Of a DNA stretch of 64,000 bases, positions 56,563-64,000 are shown one piece after another. The position numbers and the translations under genes are program-made. The notes under the pieces are model-generated. The model saw nothing but the letters and a program-made list of their open reading frames with translations. It was not told the DNA's origin and ran no database searches. Source of the stretch: Pseudanabaena sp. PCC 7367 (GTDB taxonomy: Bacteria; Cyanobacteriota; Cyanobacteriia; Pseudanabaenales; Pseudanabaenaceae); contig NC_019701.1 in NCBI RefSeq assembly GCF_000317065.1, positions 310,001 through 374,000 on the forward strand, read 5' to 3'. Positions within the stretch are counted from its first letter, which is position 1, and each line of letters begins with the position of its first letter.

Positions 56563-56728
56563 TTTAATTAGACTGGTTGCCCAACTGGTCTAAACCTAAA
56601 ATCTAAACCTAAAAGCCTGTTGTCGATTGAAGCGATGATTAGGCTCATGCGTCATCAACTGGTTGCTTAATAGCCGCAGAGATCGGTAAATTTAAGGAAG
56701 TAAGTAGCTAAAATTATTGATCAAGCTT

Positions 56729-58195
56729 ATGGCCGATCATCACTCGAAGCCTGTCTATCCATTGGTCTATCAAATTAATACCCGGGTCTGGCTGCAGGAA
56801 TTATCACAATCGGCGGGGCGATCGCTGACCCTGGCAGAAATTCCAGCGGATAAATTTGCTAAATGGCAGGATGCCAACTTTGATTTAATTTGGCTGATGG
56901 GGGTGTGGCAGCCCAGTCAACTTGGTAAACAAATTGCCCTTGAACATCCTGGTTTGCAAAAAGATTATGACCAAGCGTTACCAGACTGGCAATCGATCGA
57001 TGTGGTGGGTTCACCCTATGCGATCGCGGGATATGAGGTTGCAGCCAATCTGGGAGGTAATTCGGCTTTAGCTGCATTTCGGCAAAAACTCGCCAGCTAT
57101 GGCTTAAAACTAATGCTGGATTTTGTGCCTAATCATACTGCCCTCGATCATCACTGGGTAAATGAGGCGATCGATGTTTATATGCATGTCCCCGCCAAGT
57201 TATATCAATCAGACCCCGAAGCCTATTACAGCCCAGATCAGCAGCATTATCTAGCCCGTGGCAAGGACCCCTACTTCCCGGCCTGGACTGATACTTTGCA
57301 GCTCAATTATGGCCAGCAACGCACCCGTGAATTGGCGATCGCCACGCTTCAAAAAATTGCCAGTCAATGTGATGCGGTGCGTTGTGACATGGCGATGTTA
57401 CTGCTGAAAGATATTTTTAATCAAACCTGGGCGGATCTCGCAGCACCAATGCAGGCTGAATTTTGGGATCAGGCGATCGCCGCGATCAAAGCAACCGATC
57501 CAGATTTTTTATTTGTGGCCGAAGCCTATTGGGAAAAGGAATGGCAATTGCAGCAATTGGGCTTTGACTATACCTACGACAAGCAATTGTACGATCGCCT
57601 GGTGGAGCAAAATATTGATGGAGCCAGATTGCACCTGTTGGCGGAAATGAGTTTTCAGGCCAAATTAGTCCGCTTCATTGAAAACCACGACGAACCCCGC
57701 GCCGCCAAAGCCCTGGGGTCAAACCATAAACCAGCCGCATTAATAACCCTGACCAGTGTTGGTATGCACTTGATTCATGAAGGGCAAATGCGGGGCTGGC
57801 AGGTGAAATTGCCCGTACAACTGGCACGTCGTCCACAGGAACAAAGCGATCGAGACATCGTTAGGTTTTACGATCGGCTCTTACCAGTTTTAGCAAGTAA
57901 GGCCGTTAAGCAAAGTAAGTTTGAATTAATTAATTTTGATGGACAGGAGCAGAGCATGGCGATCGCCTTTAAACGCTCCTTAAATGGTCAAGCGCTGATC
58001 GTAGTGGCTAACTTTGGTGATCATGCCACTGAGCTATCTTTTGAGGCTGAACCATTGGCCAAAGTAACTGGCTATGGCGATATGGACATAATTAGCACCG
58101 AAGCCTGGGCTAGCCCCCAATTTGATCTATGGCCAGGGGGAATCACGCTGCGGCTGCGCCCCCATGAGGGCTTGGCCATAATTTTAGAGCTTTAG
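56729..58195 (+). CDS. Alpha-amylase family (GH13) enzyme
   Basis: About 488 residues, no signal peptide. GH13 regions: GLKLMLDFVPNHTALDHHWV (region I), CDAVRCDMAMLLL with the nucleophile Asp (II), LFVAEAYWEKEW with the acid Glu (III) and RFIENHDEPRA with the transition-state Asp (IV); a C-terminal beta domain follows. LGGNSALAAFRQKLASYG is the usual strand before region I. It probably acts on cytoplasmic glycogen or other alpha-glucans; exact specificity not determinable. ATG at 56729 preferred to a TTG four codons earlier; neither has a clear ribosome site. Confidence 0.9.
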   Translation: MADHHSKPVYPLVYQINTRVWLQELSQSAGRSLTLAEIPADKFAKWQDANFDLIWLMGVWQPSQLGKQIALEHPGLQKDYDQALPDWQSIDVVGSPYAIAGYEVAANLGGNSALAAFRQKLASYGLKLMLDFVPNHTALDHHWVNEAIDVYMHVPAKLYQSDPEAYYSPDQQHYLARGKDPYFPAWTDTLQLNYGQQRTRELAIATLQKIASQCDAVRCDMAMLLLKDIFNQTWADLAAPMQAEFWDQAIAAIKATDPDFLFVAEAYWEKEWQLQQLGFDYTYDKQLYDRLVEQNIDGARLHLLAEMSFQAKLVRFIENHDEPRAAKALGSNHKPAALITLTSVGMHLIHEGQMRGWQVKLPVQLARRPQEQSDRDIVRFYDRLLPVLASKAVKQSKFELINFDGQEQSMAIAFKRSLNGQALIVVANFGDHATELSFEAEPLAKVTGYGDMDIISTEAWASPQFDLWPGGITLRLRPHEGLAIILEL

Positions 58196-58318
58196 GATTC
58201 TACAATTGAGGGACAAATTTAGTGATTGGCTCCAGCACTATGAATAACTATGTAATTTTCGCCAAACCGCTCCTAACTAAGGTTAAATCACTAATGTGTA
58301 ATCAGTGATAGTGATACC

Positions 58319-58370
58319 AAGGATAGAGAGTATACAAGTAAGGATAGAGAGTACATAAGTGTACATAAGT
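58319..58370. repeat. Nested tandem duplications upstream of lapA-like gene
   Basis: aaggatagagagta occurs at 58319-58332 and 58340-58353 (21-bp period), followed by gtacataagt twice (58351-58360, 58361-58370). They sit directly before the ribosome site of the next gene. Confidence 0.9.
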
Positions 58371-58386
58371 ACAGAGGAGAAAAACT

Positions 58387-58728
58387 ATGCGCCAGTTAAA
58401 CTTTATTGTAATTTTTGCGGTAGCCCTGATTTTGGTGCTATTTGCCCTCGAAAACACCGATCCGGTCAGTATTCAAATCGTGCCCGGTAAAAGCGTAAGT
58501 GCGCCGCTAGCAGTGGAATTAATCATTGCTATGGGGATTGGCGCGGTGATCGCCTGGTTCTTTAGCGTTTGGTCAAATATGCAAAAGGTAATTGAAATGC
58601 AGCCAGCCAACGAAAAGATCCAGAACATGGAGCAGGAGCTAACCGAAATGAGCATGATCATAAGTGATCAAAAGCAACTTGGGGCTGCCATTGATGTTGA
58701 AGTAGAAGAGAAAGAGAAACTTACCTAG
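58387..58728 (+). CDS. LapA-domain (DUF1049) membrane protein
   Basis: 113 residues with two membrane helices (about 4-20 and 36-60) and a cytoplasmic coiled coil (KVIEMQPANEKIQNMEQELTEM). RQLNFIVIFAVALILVLFALENTDPVSIQIVPG matches the LapA/YciS pattern (ALENTxPVxI). In E. coli LapA-LapB regulates lipopolysaccharide synthesis; the role in cyanobacteria is not known and no lapB homologue is adjacent. GAGGAG lies six bases before ATG. Confidence 0.85.
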   Translation: MRQLNFIVIFAVALILVLFALENTDPVSIQIVPGKSVSAPLAVELIIAMGIGAVIAWFFSVWSNMQKVIEMQPANEKIQNMEQELTEMSMIISDQKQLGAAIDVEVEEKEKLT

Positions 58729-58767
58729 TTGATCGTTTCTGGTTGATTAATCGCTAAATTAATAGTT

Positions 58768-58802
58768 AATCAATTCAATCAATTCAATCAATTCAATCAA
58801 TT
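58768..58802. repeat. 9-bp tandem repeat
   Basis: aatcaattc four times (last unit incomplete) between the lapA-like and cbiX-like genes; reaches the stop codon of the cbiX-like gene. Confidence 0.95.
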
Positions 58803-59715
58803 AATTGCTATATGCTAAGGCTTTCGGGCCAGTAACAAGATGTCTAGGAATGGCGATCGTTGAATTATTTGGTTCTAAATCGGCATCAGAAAGGTCTGCC
58901 ATCGCTAGTTCAGTGATAGTTTCAGCCGTGAACGGCAGCGGTAATAATTCAATTTGCACCTGGCGATCGCTGGCCAATTGCTCTATTTGAGCGCCAATCG
59001 CCTTGGTAATCCCACCGGCACTGAGGAAGTATGGCAAGACTTCGATCGCCATAAAACCTTGATCTAGCAGTTGATTAATTTTGGTTTCCAGATCAGGGGC
59101 AACCGACCAATAGGCAGTTGTGGCCGACAGCGATCGCGCTAGCTCCTCAATTGGTTGATTTGCACCGGAGCGTTTGCTGCCGTGGGCAATTATCACCCTG
59201 GCACATTTAATATTAGAAACATTAGAAATATTAGAAACATTGGGGCTTTGCGTCCAACTATGACTGTTTTCCCAATTGTTAAACCGCTGAGCCAATAACG
59301 CTGGAATTTGGGCATGGGTACCCAGATATTCAGTCAAGTGAAATTGCAACTTGCGATCGTCAAATAAGCTCTGGGCGGCCTCAACTTCGATCGGCAAGTC
59401 TTCCTTTACATGCACTCCAGGCAACAGGAATACTGGCACTACCTCAATTTGGCTGTAGCCCAAATACAGAGCGTCATAACCAAAATCAATTAACTGCTCC
59501 GACAGCGATCGATCCAATCCCTCCAGACAGCCGCCATCAATTAAGGCATCGGAGCTGACCTTCGCCGCAGTGATAATTTTCCGCAGCGATCGCAAAGAAC
59601 GATGGTTACTACTGCCATGAATAACAAAGAAGATCGCCCGATCGATTTTTCCTGATGATTCTGGTTGTTTCAACAATTTAAATAAACCTAACTTTAACCA
59701 ACTACCCATGAGCAT
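58801..59715 (-). CDS. Sirohydrochlorin chelatase, two CbiX domains
   Basis: 304 residues with two CbiX-type halves, as in cyanobacterial and plant sirohydrochlorin chelatases of the long form. The first has FFVIHGSSNHRS with a putative metal-binding His, PVFLLPGVHVKEDLPIEV, and the second VIIAHGSKRSGANQPIEELARSL and VLPYFLSAGGITKAI. Inserts cobalt, nickel or iron into sirohydrochlorin for siroheme or B12. Between the halves is a Ser/Asn/Ile/Val repeat (VSNISNVSNI) encoded by a 9-bp tandem repeat at 59212-59241. No cob or sir gene is adjacent. Confidence 0.88.
   Translation of the reverse strand: MLMGSWLKLGLFKLLKQPESSGKIDRAIFFVIHGSSNHRSLRSLRKIITAAKVSSDALIDGGCLEGLDRSLSEQLIDFGYDALYLGYSQIEVVPVFLLPGVHVKEDLPIEVEAAQSLFDDRKLQFHLTEYLGTHAQIPALLAQRFNNWENSHSWTQSPNVSNISNVSNIKCARVIIAHGSKRSGANQPIEELARSLSATTAYWSVAPDLETKINQLLDQGFMAIEVLPYFLSAGGITKAIGAQIEQLASDRQVQIELLPLPFTAETITELAMADLSDADLEPNNSTIAIPRHLVTGPKALAYSN
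59212..59241 (-). repeat. In-frame 9-bp tandem repeat in cbiX-like gene
   Basis: Plus-strand attagaaac, attagaaat, attagaaac plus att, encoding the tandem (V/I)SN triplets in the inter-domain linker. Confidence 0.95.
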
Positions 59716-60298
59716 TTACATTGAGCGTTTAAACATTGAGCATTTAAACAATTAGGGGATGGCTGATGATTGCAACAGGTTAGAACTTCTGCTTAATACT
59801 TAAATACTTAAATACTTAATACAAGTATCAATACCAAATATTCAGTCATAGCGTGCTTAGTTGCTGCGATTGGATAAATCACTACTAACTAACTAACTAA
59901 CTTACTTAACTGAGCCTAACTAAGCCAACGTATGGGCATATTTCTGGCCGGAATCAAGAATTACTGAAAGCATCGGAGCCCTAAGCCAAATATCGCCACA
60001 AGGCGATCAGATTCTCGATCAGAAGCTTGACTAGAAGCTTGATTTTAGATATCGGTCTAAAAAAATAAAAAACAAATTTCAAACAAAAGGTTGATAATTA
60101 ACCTACTCATCAATTGCTCAATAAACCGGACTTCCTGACAAGAAATTTACCTATTTATTCCCCCATTGTGTACATTAGTATAAAGCTTGTTAGCCTGGGA
60201 ATCTGTCTTAAGACTTACAAACATCTTTAATTTTGTGATTAAGAAAATTGATAATTGCCCCGCAAAGCCTATAATGTCTTGTGATTTGAGGACAAATT
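59716..60298. other. Gap between cbiX-like gene and purK
   Basis: 583 bp with several short tandem repeats: 15-bp units at 59720-59734 and 59735-59749, aatactta three times at 59795-59818, and a taac run near 59884-59905. No gene or RNA recognised; the purK promoter should lie near its end. Confidence 0.5.
59795..59818. repeat. 8-bp perfect tandem triplication
   Basis: aatactta three times in direct order. Confidence 0.95.
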
Positions 60299-61459
60299 TT
60301 GAAGGCAACGGATAAACCACAACTTAGACAAAAAATTGGCGTGATTGGCGGTGGCCAGCTTGCCTGGATGATGGCGATCGCGGCCAAGAAACTCAAAATA
60401 TCTGTGCAAGTGTTGGCAGCAAGCGATCAAGACCCGGCTGTATCAGAAGCAGCGACGGCCATAATCGGTGCGATCGATGATCCGCAATCAGTCAAAGAAT
60501 TAGCCGCCATTAGCGATGTAATTACCTTTGAAAATGAATTTGTCGATCTAGATTTGCTAGAGACCATACCCGATGCAATTTTTGCCCCAAGCCTAGAGAA
60601 CCTGCGTTTGCTGGTGGATAAATTTAGCCAGCGCATTCATTTACAACAGCTTGGCATCGCTACGCCGAAATTTTTTGCGATCGAGCAAGAAACTGACCTG
60701 CTCGAAAAGGCGCGATCGCTTGGTTTCCCAGTTGTGCTCAAGGCACGGCGACATGGCTATGATGGCAAGGGGACAGCCGTAGCAGAAACCGAGGTTGAAC
60801 TATTGAGCGCCTGGGCAGAGATGGGGCAGGTGCCCGCGATGCTAGAAGAATTTGTGAACTTCAATCGTGAATTAGCGGTGATGGTGGCGCGTTCCGCGAC
60901 CGGTGATTGTGTCGTTTATCCGGTGGTGGAGACGATCCAGCGCAATCAGGTTTGTCATCGGGTGATCGCGCCGGCGCAAATTCCCATGCCGATTATTACC
61001 CAAATTAGGGCGATCGCCCAAAAATTAGTCAACAGCCTGGATGCGGTTGGTATTTTTGGAATTGAGTTTTTCCTCAGCCGCAGTGGCACAATTAGCGTAA
61101 ATGAAGTTGCGCCCCGCACCCATAATTCTGGCCACTATTCGATCGAAGCCTGCCAGACCTCTCAATTCACTCAGCTATTGCGCGTTGTCAGCAATCGCAA
61201 ACTGGGCAAGGTGGCAATGACTACGCCGGTGGCAGCAATGATGAATTTGCTGGGATATGAGACTACCGATCCTGATTATGCCGTCCAGCGCGAGAAATTG
61301 GCTGAATTGTCCAATGCCCATGTACATTGGTATGGCAAGCCTGAATCCCGTCCTGGTCGCAAACTTGGCCATATTACAATTCTGGCTGATAGTTATGGCC
61401 AGTTGGAGAATGTTTGTAAGCAGGCGGAGGCGATCTGGTATGGCAATCCCGATGCTTAA
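60299..61459 (+). CDS. purK: 5-(carboxyamino)imidazole ribonucleotide synthase
   Basis: ATP-grasp enzyme carboxylating AIR to N5-CAIR in purine synthesis. 386 residues: IGVIGGGQLAWMMAIAAKK, VITFENEFVDL, LGFPVVLKARRHGYDGKGTAV (ATP-binding Lys and grasp loop), VNFNRELAVMVARS and FFLSRSGTISVNEVAPRTHNSGHYSIEAC with the metal-binding Glu and Asn. The TTG at 60299 is the likely start: GAGG at 60288-60291 is suitably placed and no other start gives a normal N-terminus. Overlaps the next small ORF by 20 bp. Confidence 0.94.
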   Translation: MKATDKPQLRQKIGVIGGGQLAWMMAIAAKKLKISVQVLAASDQDPAVSEAATAIIGAIDDPQSVKELAAISDVITFENEFVDLDLLETIPDAIFAPSLENLRLLVDKFSQRIHLQQLGIATPKFFAIEQETDLLEKARSLGFPVVLKARRHGYDGKGTAVAETEVELLSAWAEMGQVPAMLEEFVNFNRELAVMVARSATGDCVVYPVVETIQRNQVCHRVIAPAQIPMPIITQIRAIAQKLVNSLDAVGIFGIEFFLSRSGTISVNEVAPRTHNSGHYSIEACQTSQFTQLLRVVSNRKLGKVAMTTPVAAMMNLLGYETTDPDYAVQREKLAELSNAHVHWYGKPESRPGRKLGHITILADSYGQLENVCKQAEAIWYGNPDA

Positions 61460-61616
61460 GCAAGGTAACCAGCCAATTAGTTTCTCAGAGCTAATGCAAA
61501 GGATTGAAGCGTTGGGGGGCGATCCTAATCAGTTAAGCCTGGAAGAAATCACTGCGATCGCCAAATCACAGCGCCAATTCTTCGCCAACGAATTAGATGG
61601 CAACAAAAATGACTGA
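61440..61616 (+). CDS. Small protein encoded between purK and purE
   Basis: 58 residues: IPMLKQGNQPISFSELMQRI, EALGGDPNQLSLEEITAIAK, SQRQFFANELDGNKND. Composition is protein-like and helical, and GGAGG at 61425-61429 is ten bases before the ATG. Both ends overlap the neighbours (purK by 20 bp, purE by 20 bp) in another frame, which points to translational coupling. I do not recognise the family; possible role in the purine step is only suggested by position. Confidence 0.6.
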   Translation: MAIPMLKQGNQPISFSELMQRIEALGGDPNQLSLEEITAIAKSQRQFFANELDGNKND

Positions 61617-62130
61617 ATCAGCACAGGTAAGCATTATCATGGGTAGCGACTCCGATCTACCCACCATGCAAGGGGCGATCGCCATTTGCCAAAAATTCAA
61701 TATCCGCCACGAAGTAGCGATTATTTCTGCCCATCGCACCCCTGAACGAATGGTGGAATTTGCCCAACAAGCCCACGATCGCGGTATTCAGGTAATTATT
61801 GCCGGAGCCGGTGGTGCAGCTCATCTGCCAGGTATGGTGGCCGCCATCTCGCCACTGCCAGTGATTGGCGTGCCAGTGGCCAGTAGACACCTCAGCGGCC
61901 TGGACTCACTCTATTCGATCGTGCAAATGCCACGTGGTATTCCGGTGGCAACGGTGGCGATCGGTAACGCAGAAAATGCTGGCCTGCTGGCAGTGCAAAT
62001 TTTAGCTGCTAATCGGCCGGAATTATTAAAGCAAGTAATAGCTTATCGCCAGGAACTAAAGAACACGGTACTGGAAAAGCAAGAGCGGCTCAGCCAAATT
62101 GGCATAGCTAATTATTTGAATCAGTCCTAA
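61597..62130 (+). CDS. purE: N5-CAIR mutase
   Basis: Converts N5-CAIR, the PurK product, to CAIR. 177 residues, class I PurE: SIIMGSDSDLPTMQGAIAICQKF, EVAIISAHRTPERMVEFAQ and AGAGGAAHLPGMVAA, IGVPV, LSIVQMPRGIPVATVAIG-like segment (YSIVQMPRGIPVATVAIG) are all present. ATG at 61597 or 61609; neither has a ribosome site of its own, agreeing with coupling to the preceding small ORF. Confidence 0.95.
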   Translation: MATKMTESAQVSIIMGSDSDLPTMQGAIAICQKFNIRHEVAIISAHRTPERMVEFAQQAHDRGIQVIIAGAGGAAHLPGMVAAISPLPVIGVPVASRHLSGLDSLYSIVQMPRGIPVATVAIGNAENAGLLAVQILAANRPELLKQVIAYRQELKNTVLEKQERLSQIGIANYLNQS

Positions 62131-62275
62131 TCATTAGTTAGCATAAGCTTGAACAACCGAAGTATAGGTGAATTTATATAAGCTCTAACTTATTCCTTCG
62201 TCATCACTGGTTGCTATCTGAGTTCGACAAATCTGTGTAAATCCAGACTTGTTGAACCTGGCGATCGCCTGAGAA

Positions 62276-62300
62276 CCATTTAATTCCATTTAATTCCATT
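62276..62300. repeat. 10-bp tandem repeat
   Basis: ccatttaatt twice and a partial third copy, directly next to the stop of the large pentapeptide gene. Confidence 0.95.
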
Positions 62301-63293
62301 TTAATCAGTAGCGATCGAACCATCGGGCATGGTTGCCCCTTTTAGGTTGGCATTGAGCAAATTGGCACTACTAAGTTCTGCCCGCGCCAGCAAAGCATCG
62401 GCCAAATCAGCGTTGGTGAGATTAGTCCGCGCCATGTAGGATTCAACCAACTGGGCTTCGCGCAGATTGGCACCACTGAGATTGGTGCGGCTGAGATCGG
62501 TGCCGTTCAAATTCGCCCGATACAAGCTAGCCTCGCTCAGGTTTGATTTACTTAGATTAGCCATTGACATCACCGCCAGATCTAAGTTTGTGCCTTGGAG
62601 ATCGGCTTCTGATAAATTTGCTCGTTCAGTGCGAACATTTTGCATATATGCGTTGGCCAGGTTAGCGCCAGTTAAGTTTGCTTCAGTAAGACCTGTACCA
62701 CGCATAATCGCTTCGGCCAGGTTTGCCCCAGTAAGATCGGTGTTGGCCAGATTAGCCTCACTGAGGTCAGCACCGCGCAGATCGGCTCCAGCCAAATTAG
62801 CCTCACTGAGATCGGCACCGCGTAGATCGGCACGTCGTAAATTAGCATTGCGCAGGCTAGTAATGTTTTTAGAGGCACGCCGTAGAGTTGCGCCCTTTAG
62901 GCAAGCCCCAGCCAGGTTGGCACCGCTCAGGTTGGCACTGCGGAGATCGGCATTCATCAAATTGGCATCGATCAACACCGCAAAGGTGAGATCGGCATTG
63001 ACCAGAGTTGCTCCCACTAATGCTGCCCCATGTAGATCGACATCATTGAGCTTGGCTTCGCTCAGGTGTGCCTGATTGAGATTTGAGCCACTGAGCTTTG
63101 CACCAATCAACACCGATTGCCTTAGGTTCACTCGCATCAAATAAGAAAAAACTAGGCTGATGCCTTGCAAATTCGCCTGGGAGAGATCGGCATTAATTAA
63201 ATCTGCATCATGGACGGACATATTACGCAGGGACGCACCCCGGAAGTCAGTCTCTCCGGCAGCATATCGGGATAGCAATTCTCTGGCATTCAT
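62301..63293 (-). CDS. Large pentapeptide-repeat protein
   Basis: 330 residues: a short N-terminal segment (NARELLSRYAAGETDFRGASL) then about 60 A(D/N)Lxx repeats nearly without break to residue 320, about 15 coils of a quadrilateral beta-helix, ending KGATMPDGSIATD. A break in the pattern at KGATLRRASKNITSLRNANL could form a loop. The NARELLxRYAAGExDFxGA N-terminus recurs in cyanobacterial cytoplasmic pentapeptide proteins of unknown function. ATG start; no operon partner seen. Confidence 0.92.
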   Translation of the reverse strand: MNARELLSRYAAGETDFRGASLRNMSVHDADLINADLSQANLQGISLVFSYLMRVNLRQSVLIGAKLSGSNLNQAHLSEAKLNDVDLHGAALVGATLVNADLTFAVLIDANLMNADLRSANLSGANLAGACLKGATLRRASKNITSLRNANLRRADLRGADLSEANLAGADLRGADLSEANLANTDLTGANLAEAIMRGTGLTEANLTGANLANAYMQNVRTERANLSEADLQGTNLDLAVMSMANLSKSNLSEASLYRANLNGTDLSRTNLSGANLREAQLVESYMARTNLTNADLADALLARAELSSANLLNANLKGATMPDGSIATD

Positions 63294-63463
63294 GGTTGTT
63301 GATAATTATTTTAATTTTTTTGATTTCTTTGGTCTTTAATCCAGGCGGGGATGCGGTTTCATTTCGGCATCATGATCACTGATGCATTGACGCTATTTGC
63401 TGCTGCTGTAGCTTTCAAGGTTTTAATTTCAACTCAAACTCATCTATTACTTACTATTATTTA

Positions 63464-64000
63464 CTATTGAGGTTCCGGGTTTAGTTCCTGATAAATTGGC
63501 TTAAGCGCCGAAATCAGCACTTGAGCAGCCTGGGTATATTGATCGGTATCTTCAAATTGGCTGGCAGTGGCAAGTAATTTTTGGTTGAGATTTTCTAGAT
63601 CTTCATACTTGCTAATTAGCTCCCTGAGTAGATCATCGAACTCATAATTACGCACCTGGTTAAGATCTTGGTTATTCTGGGCATTATTGCCATAGTTCTC
63701 ATAGAGGGCATAAAAACAGAGCAGCTTGGCGCGTAGCGGCGTGACATATTTGATGATGGTGAGGCGCAGGTCAAATAATGCCATCTGGGCGATCGCCACT
63801 TCTCGATCGAAATGCGGATCGAAATGTTCGGCGGCTTCTGGGCTTTCTAGTTCAGGGTTAGGCTGGTTAGCATATTCTTGATCGCCTTGAGTCGAATCAG
63901 CTCCCGCTGGGGCATTAACAATAAATGGCACCACTTCATTTTGCCCAGTGAATGCATTTGTATTTGTATTTGTATTTGCATTCTTCTCCGTACCAGGGGG
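63464..64000 (-). CDS. Uncharacterised helical protein, 5' end outside window
   Basis: The frame is open from the stop at 63464 to the window edge (no stop between), at least 179 codons; no ATG is in reach, and only GTG codons at 63934-63937 could start internally, so the gene probably begins upstream. The visible part has a low-complexity Asn/Thr run (NANTNTNTNA) encoded by a TTTGTA-type hexamer repeat near 63957-63980, then helical sequence: EVAIAQMALFDLRLTIIKYVTPLRAKLLCFYALYENYG, FDDLLRELISKYEDLENLNQKLL. Not recognised. Confidence 0.7.
   Translation of the reverse strand, partial: PPGTEKNANTNTNTNAFTGQNEVVPFIVNAPAGADSTQGDQEYANQPNPELESPEAAEHFDPHFDREVAIAQMALFDLRLTIIKYVTPLRAKLLCFYALYENYGNNAQNNQDLNQVRNYEFDDLLRELISKYEDLENLNQKLLATASQFEDTDQYTQAAQVLISALKPIYQELNPEPQ

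Overview
The window is chromosomal DNA from a cyanobacterium, most likely a filamentous Pseudanabaena-like lineage (the phylum is firm, the genus is inference). GCGATCGC/CGATCG palindromes (HIP1-type) occur in almost every kilobase. Many genes belong to cyanobacterial or plastid families: a GUN4 domain protein, DUF751/Ycf33, a Ycf37-like TPR protein, DUF3155, DUF6464, DUF4330, DUF3326, several pentapeptide-repeat proteins and a ClpB1-like disaggregase. Intergenic DNA is AT-rich and genes sit mostly in single units or short runs. No rRNA, tRNA, CRISPR array or intact insertion sequence was seen.

Layout. 1-9 kb: 3' part of pyrD, recN, KTSC, FecR and pentapeptide proteins, rhodanese, GUN4-domain protein, transketolase. 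9-15 kb: DUF751, DUF6464, rbfA, CHASE2-adenylate cyclase, a 38-codon membrane ORF in a long gap, an Rcp1-like response regulator. 15-24.8 kb, almost all minus strand: amino-acid binding protein, sulfotransferase, Ycf37-like protein, pentapeptide protein, 3-hydroxyisobutyrate-dehydrogenase-like enzyme, DUF3155, MFS transporter, malate dehydrogenase, TPR protein. 25-33.5 kb: small unknown proteins, a phasin-like protein, alpha/beta hydrolase, degenerate receiver protein, pentapeptide protein, tandem ArsA/GET3 ATPase, YgjP-like metallopeptidase, a subtilase relic and a Holliday-junction-resolvase-like protein. 33.6-36.5 kb: sulfate importer genes sbpA-cysT-cysW, without cysA. 37-44 kb: DUF4330 and Uma2 proteins, ketoacyl synthase, cyclophilin lipoprotein, clpB. 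44-45 kb: IS1634-type transposase relic, orphan terminator and a candidate structured RNA. 45-50 kb: GerMN lipoprotein, LivM permease, Ser/Thr kinase, msrA. 50-54 kb: a minus-strand group of EthD, double carboxymuconolactone-decarboxylase, NTF2/SnoaL-like and DJ-1/PfpI proteins ending in a strong terminator. 54-64 kb: DUF3326, phosphoribosyltransferase, GH13 enzyme, LapA-like protein, two-domain CbiX chelatase, purK - small ORF - purE, a large pentapeptide protein and a gene cut by the right edge.

How genes work together. Clear functional units are the sulfate importer (33.6-36.5 kb), the overlapping purine pair purK/purE with a 58-codon ORF between them, and central carbon enzymes (tkt, mdh). 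The 50-54 kb group is the best candidate for an undescribed system: its proteins resemble small-molecule or ring-modifying enzymes, lie in the same direction, and no known pathway explains the set. The second general feature is the abundance of short (8-18 bp) perfect tandem duplications between genes, together with low-complexity insertions in otherwise conserved proteins (RecN, RbfA, CbiX), suggesting a genome prone to small tandem expansions.
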